Source of the DNA: Volvariella volvacea V23 | Taxonomy: Eukaryota; Basidiomycota; Agaricomycetes; Agaricales; Pluteaceae | Length of the DNA: 16,681 nt | Reading direction: 5' to 3' | Assembly: GCA_000349905.1 (NCBI GenBank) | Contig: KB722763.1 | Coordinates: 425,312 to 441,992, forward strand | Shown: positions 9,103-16,681 of the stretch, piece by piece | Layout of the letters: every line of letters starts with the position of its first letter | Numbering within the stretch: position 1 is the first letter of the stretch | Made by a program: the position numbers and the translations under genes | The notes under the pieces: model-generated | Told to the model about the DNA's origin: nothing | What the model saw: the letters and a program-made list of their open reading frames with translations, nothing else | The model's database searches: none

Positions 9103-11006
9103 ATGACACCCGCGCTGAGGCGCCGTAGTACCTACAAATTCATTGTTATCATTGGAATTGGCCTATCCATTTACTTGCTTTTCTTCTCGTCGTCATTTTC
9201 TATATCCACTCAGTCATCTTCAACGTCCCCTTATGAGATCAGACAGCACAATTTCATCGAGCGGGCTACTCGCCTAGACAAATCACTAAACGTTCAAAAG
9301 CATAGATTCTTGCAGGCACGGATAGGCAGAGATGAGAGGGGCGACATCTTCACGTCTTTGATACGAAACGGCGTCAGGGATTATTGGGAGCGCTTTCAAA
9401 TGCCATAGTACGAGTACACATATCTTCTATTCGGAACCCGGCTTACGCAGGCTGTTTCTAGCATAATTAACAAAGACACCGCACCTATGGACGCACAACA
9501 TGTCTTTAGTGCAATTGATCAGCTTCTTTCTCTCAATGGTTGGGTAGCAGCCCATTGCCCAACACTCATACGCCCTTTCGGTCAGAACAAACGAGAGGGT
9601 GCTTATGACGATCTCATCCGCCAAGACCACTTATACTACATCGCAATTGCCATACATTCTGCAGACCACTTTCTCGTCGACCAGTTGGCCGTAATTGTAC
9701 AGATGGCGAGGCGTTTGGGAACCGAGAACATCTTTGTTTCCATGCTCGACTACGGCTCAACAGACTCTACGGAGACCCTGGTCGATCTTTCCGAGGCCGT
9801 CTTAACGCTCTTGGGCATACCATTCAGAATCCGTAGGGTACCAGGTATGACTGAAGACCCTTCAACAGCATACTACCCGCTGGAAGAAGCATACATGCGT
9901 AATTTGGCACTTGAACCCCTTCATGAATTATACCAAAGGCGCAGCATCCGTTTTCATCGCGTCATTTGGCTCAAGGGATTCACTTGTCCTAACGATATAC
10001 TAGAGACTATTCAGATCAGCTTTGCAAATGAAGCTGCCATGGTTTGCGGAATGGATTGGGCGGAACATAATGGATTCTTCATCTTTTCAGATAGGTGGGT
10101 GCCACAAATATTAAACCACTATGCATAATCATGTTCTGAAGGTGGAGAACCCGTGACATCGAGGGGGATCAATTTCGCCAATCAAAATCCTCATCCAGTT
10201 CAGATGCCGTACCACCAAGGGATGCTCAAGGTTCCGAACGATACATTCAGCATCTACCCTTCCAAGTTTTTTGTTGCGAATCCGGAACTCACGTAGTAGA
10301 CCCCGAGCAATCCTACTACAAAGGCATTGCGTACCGCTCAGGAACCGATTTTCATAATATTAGCAAAGCAGAGGGTACTCCTATTCGCGGTCCCGATGCA
10401 CCCTGTTTGGACAGTAGCCAGGCGTGGTTTTGCCGAGATCTATGGATAAGAAGTGCTAGAGATGCGATGGAGGCGGTAGACGAAGCAAACAAGCTCGGCA
10501 TAATGAAGAGGGCAGTTGACGCCCTCAGACCGGATGCTCGATTGAGAAGGCGGCAGGCCCCAATTGCAGATCCAGATGCTAATGTCGGTTCAGACTATGA
10601 CGCCATGCCCGAGGATGAGGTCGACAAGGAAGTCCCATCTCTCGGATCCCCTAAATTGTCTATACCCAATTCCGTGTTTCAGCCAGCTCGAATCCTAGTT
10701 AATCCGCGCTGCCCCACGACGTATGCGGGGGTAAGTCACACCCAGCTGGCCCTAGACCTGTTTGGAAATGGGGAGGACATCTCGGCAGAAGAAGGGACAA
10801 GGAGGTATGTCTTAGATGATTGGGAAGGCGCACCCGAGAGTTTTGTTTGCCAGGAGCAAAGGTATTGTCGCCTAGAACTCTACTTATTTGTGCTTACTGG
10901 TATTCAAATTAGGCAAACGGGGGGGCGGAAGGCGACCAAGACGCAGAGGAGGCTTGGGTTTTCCATACACGACGAGTTGCAAAAATTACTACCACAGCAG
11001 ACATAA
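9103..11006 (+). CDS. CAP59/CMT1-type glycosyltransferase (GT69), type II membrane protein
   Basis: Exons 9103-9407, 9462-10094, 10142-10861 and 10913-11006 join in phase to 583 residues. A short basic N-terminus (LRRR) is followed by one hydrophobic segment (about 12-32), giving a type II Golgi/ER membrane topology with a Ser-rich stem. The catalytic region carries blocks typical of the cryptococcal CAP59/CMT1 mannosyltransferase family: WERFQMP, LNGWVAAHCPTL, the acidic YGSTDST loop, EDPSTAYYPLEEAYMRN, VIWLKGFTCPND, CGMDWAEHNGFFIFSDRW, LPFQVFCCESGTHVVDP, SSQAWFCRDLW, RILVNPRCPTTYAGVSHTQL and a C-terminal GGRKATKTQRRLGFSIHDEL. The best-studied member, Cmt1, is an alpha-1,3-mannosyltransferase. 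The acceptor in a mushroom is not known and substrate specificity cannot be read here. An acidic, variable insert lies around residues 470-500. The last intron (10862-10912) is 51 nt and stop-free. Confidence 0.95.
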
Positions 11007-11093
11007 TGGACTTATATTATTAGAATGGCATTGGTATATCTAAGTCAGGGTCTTGGGTCATAGGTTTGTACGTGGGAATGATGAATTGCTACC

Positions 11094-11147
11094 TAATTTT
11101 CGTTTCGTTCGAGTCATCCAAGTCTGTCCAAACGCCCCAGAGTTAGC
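11094..11147 (+). other. In-frame non-AUG extension upstream of the OTC start
   Basis: The frame of the OTC ATG stays open upstream to a TAA at 11094-11096. The 17 codons between contain no ATG but include a near-cognate CTG at 11124. They encode a Ser/Arg/Lys-rich, acid-free stretch ([17 protein letters not shown]), the kind of composition seen in mitochondrial presequences. Whether it is translated is unknown. It may also be plain 5' UTR. Confidence 0.3.
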
Positions 11148-12404
11148 ATGGCCCCAACTCCTCTAGTTCCTCATCTAATGACATTGGCGGACCTAAGCGT
11201 CCCTCAAATCCGGCGGTTGCTCAATCATTCTCACCAACTGAAGCGAGTTTCACTTCCATGGTTGCAACCATATGGGGCCCGTGCGGCCAAGGAGCGAGAC
11301 GATCTCAAAATGCCCTCTCAGTCGCTATTGAATAAGTCGGTGGCTCTATTGTTTTCAAAGCGCAGCACGCGGACGCGTGTAGCTGCTGAAACGAGCGCCA
11401 TTCTACTAGGAGGACGCGCACTATTTTTGGGACGAGAGGACATCCAGTTGGGGGTCAACGAAAGTGCACGCGATACCGCTAGGGTAATTGGGGGTATGTG
11501 TCAAGGGATATTTGCTCGTGTAGGAGATCATTCCGAGATTGAGGTGGGTCTTCAATGGCTTTTCGTATGCATTCATTGATCACGAAAAACAGGAGCTTGC
11601 AAAATACTCTCCTGTACCCGTGCTTAATGCCCTCTCCTCGCTTTGGCATCCAACCCAAATTCTGGCTGATTTGTTGACGCTACACGAGCACTCCCACTTG
11701 TTTGACAGCGGGCCGTCATCCCTAGGAAAGGCCGGATCTCATTTGCCCAGCCTCCGCCCCCTGACTGTCGCCTATGTTGGGGATTCTGCTAATGTCCTAC
11801 ATGACATGCTGGTCACCTATCCTCGCCTCGGTCATAAGCTGCGGGTCGCTAGCCCTGAGCAATATCGTGCTCCCTCTGAGGTGTGGAAAAGAGTAGAAGA
11901 GCTTGGGTGTGACAAGGGTATCTGGTGGGGCACTGATCCGCGGGAAGCTGTTCACGGGGCAGACGTCGTTGTAACAGATACATGGTAGGCTTGAATATGT
12001 CATCACGGTGGTTCTCTAACAATTTGTTACATATCACTAGGATATCCATGGGTCAAGAAGCAGAAAAGGCGGAGCGGCTGAAGGCCTTCCAAGGGTACCA
12101 AGTTACAGAAAAACTCTGCAAAGAGGGCGGTGCTCATCATGATTGGGTATTCCTCCATTGCTTGCCCCGCAAGCAGGATGAGGTAGATGACGAGGTGAGC
12201 TTTTAAACAGGAGTTTCTTTCTCAGTTAACCCTGGGAAGGTGTTTTATGGCCCTCGTTCTCTAGTTTTTCCTGAGGCAGACAATCGTAAATGGACTATCA
12301 TGGCGGCCTTTGAGTGAGTGGGCTTTTTTAACGATGGTACGGATGCTCATGCACATCATAGCCTGCTGTTCGGTAAATGGGACATTTCTGAGAATGCTCC
12401 CTAG
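11148..12404 (+). CDS. ARG3: Ornithine carbamoyltransferase (arginine biosynthesis)
   Basis: Exons 11148-11543, 11593-11984, 12041-12194, 12240-12313 and 12362-12404 join in phase to 352 residues, the usual size. The enzyme joins carbamoyl phosphate and ornithine to make citrulline. The carbamoyl-phosphate loop is SKRSTRTR (71-78). HPTQ is at 151-154, the ornithine/closure motif DTWISMG is near 265, and HCLPRK, with the active-site Cys, is near 297. The GDxNN motif reads GDSANVLHD, with the first Asn changed. The final intron (12314-12361, GTGAGT...ATAG) matters. Without it the protein would stop at FE; with it the C-terminus becomes [15 protein letters not shown], as in the family. Many fungal OTCs are mitochondrial while baker's yeast OTC is cytosolic. 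This model starts directly at the conserved [10 protein letters not shown] block with no presequence, so location is uncertain (see the non-AUG extension upstream). Confidence 0.95.
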
Positions 12405-12599
12405 GCCTACAAAAGCCTGGGGGAGATTGGATAGCCTGGGAATAGGCAAAATAGTAGTGCTAATTCGCATTAAGCGTTGCGAGCTATCTACCTACCTGAG
12501 TTGCAATACAAATACCTGATGCCGATGCTTAACCATTTACGCTGCATCATGCATGTATTGTTTGAGCTCAAGCGTGGGAACTAACACGGTTGACTCTGA

Positions 12600-13660
12600 A
12601 TGGCTCACAGCTCATTCCCCTTCATACCTTTCATCCTAGCCTCTATACTTAGTGCGCACGGGTTCAGGAAGAAGTCGTTGTCTTCGAGTGGGGCGCTTGC
12701 GGCTTTCTTAGTTGGAGTTGGCACGCTTAGTGGCGGAACATCAGTATTTGGTGCCCAGCTCATTGTTTTTTACCTGCTAGGCAGTCGCGCCACAAAGCGT
12801 ACGGTCCAAGAAAATGCATGCTGCCAACTCACTTCTAATCTCTTAATAGACGGCAAGCAGCGCAAAGCTACACTTGAAGAGGGATACCATGAAGCAGGGC
12901 ACAGGTCGGGATGGCAGGTTCTCAGCAATTCTGTTACGGCGCTATTCGCCACCATTTTGTGGAACGTGTATTTTGCGCCAGGGTCTTTCCAGGTGTCATT
13001 ACTTGGGTGGTGGGGAGAGGGCCAGAATGTTCATCGGACTGGATGTGTGCTGGAGTACGGGCTCTGGAGCCGAAGATTGTCATTCGCGGTGCTTGGGTGG
13101 GTAACGGTCCTTTCTTCATGGCTTCGTTATCCCTGAGATAAATTTTATGATGTACATATCAGGCATTTTGGGTGTTGTCTCGGGGATACATTAGCCTCGG
13201 AGCTGGGAATTCTGTCTGACAATGACCCGATATTGATAACCTCTCTGAGGCGCGTCCCACGAGGCACTAACGGAGGAATATCTCTTGGAGGAACGTTGGC
13301 CTCTATCATTGGTGGGCTGACGATTGGACTGACAATGGCCCTCTGCTTGCTAATGGAAGGGTGCGACCGGTCCGTAATGTCATCTTGTCTGGTATTGGGC
13401 GCCTTCTCGGGTGGATTTGGGAGCTTGGTAGGTGTTTTCCCCGGATAAGTGACCCGGAACTGACTGACGGTTGGCAGGTTGACTCCTTGCTGGGTGCCAC
13501 AATCCAACAAACCAAGTACTCGACGAAAAAGAGGATGATCGTGGGTGGGCACAAGGATAACTCGGCCAAGGTCATTAGCGGATACGATATTCTGAGCAAT
13601 AACCAGGTTAATTTCCTCTCGAGTCTCCTCACTGCTGTTGTTGTGGGATGGTTGGCTTAG
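12600..13660 (+). CDS. TMEM19/DUF92 family integral membrane protein
   Basis: Exons 12600-12798, 12850-13096, 13163-13427 and 13478-13660 join in phase to 297 residues, about the usual length for TMEM19 homologues. Family signatures are present: SSGALAAFLVG, FYLLGSRATK, KATLEEGYHEAG, GHFGCCLGDTLASELGIL, RVPRGTNGGIS, GTLASIIGG, the segment ending VDSLLGATIQ, and a C-terminal NNQVNFLSS. I count about six or seven hydrophobic segments: near 6-22, 28-60, 90-112, 142-165, 195-220, 222-246 and 280-297. The human and fungal members have no firmly established role. A plant relative (VTE6) is a phytyl-phosphate kinase, so a lipid-phosphate or isoprenoid-phosphate role is conceivable but not shown here. 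Intron 1 (12799-12849) is 51 nt and free of stops, so unspliced RNA would still read through. The ATG lies 195 nt after the OTC stop codon. Confidence 0.95.
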
Positions 13661-13712
13661 GATCTCCTGTTATCGCAATGGGTTATGTAATTTCTCCAAT
13701 GATCCTAATGCG

Positions 13713-13720
13713 TGACGTCA
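13713..13720 (+). promoter_or_regulatory. Perfect CRE palindrome upstream of glycogen synthase
   Basis: TGACGTCA is the full 8-bp cAMP-response element, the site for ATF/CREB-type bZIP factors (Atf1 in fission yeast). It lies about 88 bp upstream of the glycogen synthase ATG inside a 147-bp gap. A CCAAT box (13695-13699) and a GATAAG core (13727-13732) flank it. This fits stress or nutrient control of glycogen synthesis, but binding is inferred from the motif. Confidence 0.55.
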
Positions 13721-13807
13721 GGGATAGATAAGTAATCTGGGAAGTTACAGAGAGTTCCCTAGTTAAGCCCAACCCTTGCGAAAGATTTTCATCCTCCACT
13801 CGCCATC

Positions 13808-16444
13808 ATGACCGATGTTGACTCCCCTGCAGAGGTCAAGCGCGACGTTCTCAACCCCCTACTCTTCGAGTGCGCCTGGGAGGTTGCAAACAAAGTCGGC
13901 GGCATCTACACAGTCATCAAGACCAAAGTGCCTGTTACCGTATCAGAATATGGTGATCGGTATATTCTCATTGGCCCTCTCAGTTACAAGACAGCCCCCA
14001 TGGAGGTCGAGCCAGAGGAGCCCAAGGATCCGCATATTGCAGCTACGCTCGACGCAATGCGTTCCCAGGGCGTCAAGCTTCTCTTTGGACGATGGTTAAT
14101 CGAGGGGAACCCTCTCGTCCTCTTGTTCGACACAGGGAGTCAGCACCACCGCCTCGATGAGTGGAAAGGAGATTTGTGGAACCTTGCCGGGATCCCCAGT
14201 CCTCCTCACGATCACGAAACCAACGAAACAATTGTTTTTGGCTATCTCGTAACATGGTTTTTGGGAGAAGTAAGGCACCTCTCATTTTCCCCTGTATACT
14301 ATCTCATCTTTTTGCCAGTACGTATCACGTCAGCTTACAACTGCCGTTATTGCGCATTTCCACGAATGGCAAGCTGGTTTGGCCATTCCGCTATGCAGAA
14401 AGCGGCACATCGATGTTACGACCGTATTTACGACACATGCCACTTTGCTTGGTCGCTATCTGTGTGCCGGTAGCGTTGACTTCTACAACAACCTCCAATA
14501 CTTTGACGTAGATCATGAGGCGGGAAAGCGCGGGATTTACCACCGATATTGTATTGAGCGCAGTGCCGCTCATTGCGCAGACGTCTTCACCACCGTCTCT
14601 CATATCACTGCCTACGAAAGCGAGCACCTACTCAAGAGAAAGCCTGACGGCGTTTTGCCAAACGGTTTGAACGTTGTAAAGTTCCAAGCCATGCATGAAT
14701 TCCAGAATCTTCATGCGAAGAGCAAAGAAAAAATCAACGAGTTCGTGCGCGGTCATTTCTACGGCCATTACAACTTTGATCTGGACAACACTATATATGT
14801 GCGTGGTATCGTTTTCAGCCCTTATTTTTCTGATTTAACTTGGCACAGATGTTCACGGCCGGCAGGTATGAATACCGAAACAAGGGTGTTGATGTATTCA
14901 TTGAATCGTTAGCTCGTAAGGTGTAAAACTGCTTGGAGTATGCCCTGATTGACATCCCTTTTAGGACTGAACTATCGCTTACAGAAGTCTGGAACAAACC
15001 TTACCGTCGTAGCTTTTATCATAATGCCAGCCTCTACTCACTCGTACACCGTTGAAGCGTTGAAAGGACAAGCTGTTATGAAGCAACTTCGAGACACAGT
15101 AACCGAAATTCAGCACAGAGTTGGGGCACGATTATTTGAGCATGCATCTCGTTTCCATGGGTTCGTCTCCAGCAACATTTATGGCGTTTTACTGACCCCG
15201 CGTAGCGACCAGAAGGCCATCCCTACTCCTGCAGATCTCCTTTCGGAGGAAGACCAAGTTCTACTCAAGCGCCGAATGTTTGCATTGAAGCGAAACTCTT
15301 TACCCCCTGTAACAACCCACAACATGGCGGATGATGCAAATGATCCCATTCTGAATCAAATCCGTCGCGTGAGATTGTTCAATGACAGCAAGGATCGCGT
15401 CAAGGTCATTTTCCATCCGGACTTCCTCAACGCAAACAATCCAATACTTGGGTTGGATTACGAGGAGTTTGTGAGGGGGTGCCATCTAGGCGTGTTCCCA
15501 AGTTATTATGAGCCTTGGGGTTATACACCTGCGGAATGCACTGTTGTGAGTACATAGCACACATTTGTGCGCCCACTATTGATCCAGATTGTAGATGGGA
15601 GTCCCATCCGTAACGACCAATTTATCCGGCTTTGGCTGCTTCATGCAAGACCTTATCGATCGCCCACAGGATGAGGGATGTTACATAGTCGACCGTCGGA
15701 CGCAATCAGTCGAGGATTCCCTCAATCAACTGACAGATTATATGTTCTCGTTTTGCAACAAAACGCGTCGGCAAAGGATCAATCAGCGCAATCGTGTCGA
15801 ACGTCTAAGTCCATTGTTGGATTGGAAAAATATAGGTATTGAGTATAGCAAGAGTCGACAGCTGGCGCTTCGTAGGGCGTATCCCGATGCATTCGCCGGT
15901 TGGTCAGAAGAGGCTGAAGAGGACTTGGAAGAGGGGATGTACTTTGGGGGACTGGAACGGTTTCCTAACAGCGTACCAGCCAGTCCCCGGCTGCGTGGTA
16001 TTGCAACTCCTGGAGATCTGGGTACCTTAACCGAAGATGTGAGCTATCCCGCATTATGTCGTGCAATTTCCCTGATAGGTGTTCTTCCTTTAGATGCAGG
16101 CATTGAAAACCAGTGATTATCGTGGTGGGTACCACCTCTGGCCTACGGCTGGTGTGGATGAAGAAGACTCGTATCCATTGTAAGTATGCACTTCGTGTTA
16201 GTACGATCATGTTGGTCACGATATCCCTAGCCCATTGGTCATGAAAGTACGCTCGAGGTCTGGGTCCGTCATCAGTGGTGCAAGTACGCCTGGTGGGGGT
16301 GCTTTCAGAAGTTTAAGTGAAGGTGACTTGAAGAAGGCAGATGCTGCACTAAGTCAAGTCAACACCATCAACGCTGAGCCCAGCCAACTGAACATTGACC
16401 CTACTTCCAATCCAATTCTGACATCGGTGCTGGCAGTTGAATGA
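13808..16444 (+). CDS. GSY1: Glycogen [starch] synthase, GT3 family
   Basis: Eight exons: 13808-14269, 14319-14798, 14849-14915, 14965-15160, 15206-15545, 15595-16038, 16094-16179 and 16231-16444. They join in phase to 762 residues. The enzyme adds glucose from UDP-glucose to the ends of glycogen chains in the cytosol. The N-terminal [14 protein letters not shown] holds the nucleotide-sugar-binding GG loop. Further family blocks are [65 protein letters not shown] and [16 protein letters not shown], with the catalytic acids E504 and E512. The arginine cluster [13 protein letters not shown] (573-585) is the glucose-6-phosphate switch of eukaryotic glycogen synthases. The tail has Ser/Thr-Pro sites (ASPR, ATPGD, STPGG), likely inhibitory phosphorylation sites. 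Intron 4 (15161-15205) is 45 nt and stop-free; the others are 49-55 nt. A CRE lies in the upstream gap. Confidence 0.97.
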
Positions 16445-16681
16445 ATGCTATCTCACAGTGTTGTGCATTATTTTTTTTTATTGCTGTTTCAAATATAGTT
16501 CAATATAGATGGCTTTGTGATTCTCAGTATTAATCTCCAAATTAAATAGTTATGTGACATGAGGCATAAGTGGTTGTAAAATAGATATAGTTATCACTTA
16601 AAATGGGTTGCCTTTATTTTAATGTTGCGGAAGAAGCGAATAATCAGATTCTATTCCCAAGCGAAGAATAGTAAGTAAGGG
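16445..16681 (+). other. AT-rich 3' flank of glycogen synthase
   Basis: The 237 bp after the stop are clearly AT-rich, with a run of eight T near 16470 and many AT steps, as expected for a fungal 3' UTR and poly(A) region. A TGTAAAATA (16575-16583) resembles a Puf4/5-type RNA-binding site, but could be chance at this composition. No further exon is evident. Confidence 0.45.

Noticed and set aside
9406..9470. GT69 gene split by a frameshift
   Set aside because: A 54-nt intron (9408-9461) with a CTTAC branch site restores the frame and the MPYIINKD join.
12315..12317. TGA as the OTC stop codon
   Set aside because: It lies within a GTGAGT donor; splicing to 12362 restores the family C-terminus FDLLFGKWD.
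12562..12571. Perfect 10-bp palindrome TTGAGCTCAA before the DUF92 gene
   Set aside because: A single short palindrome is expected by chance in this length and matches no site I know.
1..16681. Transposons, tRNA/rRNA genes, CRISPR arrays, biosynthetic or defence clusters
   Set aside because: No terminal repeats, transposase motifs, tRNA-like cloverleafs, regular spaced repeats or pathway-type gene sets are visible; the content is housekeeping.

Overview
The window looks like nuclear DNA from a filamentous basidiomycete, most likely a mushroom-forming Agaricomycete. Genes are split by many very short introns (about 44-66 nt, mostly GT-AG with CTRAY-like branch points near the acceptor). They sit close together, and all the recognisable products are fungal/eukaryotic housekeeping proteins. 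There are no rRNA, tRNA, transposon, CRISPR or prokaryotic operon signals that I can see. I rebuilt the gene models by hand, checking that each exon joins in phase and restores family motifs; no transcript data were available.

Layout. On the minus strand, 396-1560 encodes a small C2H2 zinc-finger protein (5 exons). A gene-free, divergent upstream region (1561-2346) separates it from six genes that all run on the plus strand: a JmjN/JmjC/extended-PHD histone demethylase of the KDM4 type (2347-5729, 5 exons); the Nbs1/nibrin subunit of the MRN double-strand-break complex (5946-8988, 10 exons); a CAP59/CMT1-type (GT69) membrane glycosyltransferase (9103-11006, 4 exons); ornithine carbamoyltransferase (11148-12404, 5 exons); a TMEM19/DUF92 integral membrane protein (12600-13660, 4 exons); and glycogen synthase (13808-16444, 8 exons). 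Gaps between the plus-strand genes are only 114-216 nt, so their UTRs must be short or overlap.

Function. The genes do not form one pathway. They cover chromatin/transcription (zinc finger, KDM4), DNA repair (Nbs1), cell-surface or secretory glycosylation (GT69), arginine synthesis (OTC), an uncharacterised membrane family (DUF92) and carbon storage (glycogen synthase). Regulatory hints readable in the gaps include a perfect CRE palindrome upstream of glycogen synthase and MCB-like ACGCG repeats upstream of NBS1.

I do not see an obviously new multi-gene system. The points most worth a second look are at the RNA level: a GC-AG intron inside the demethylase; an NBS1 splice-acceptor choice that either keeps or removes the C-terminal tail; three introns that are multiples of three and stop-free; and a non-AUG, presequence-like extension in front of the OTC start.
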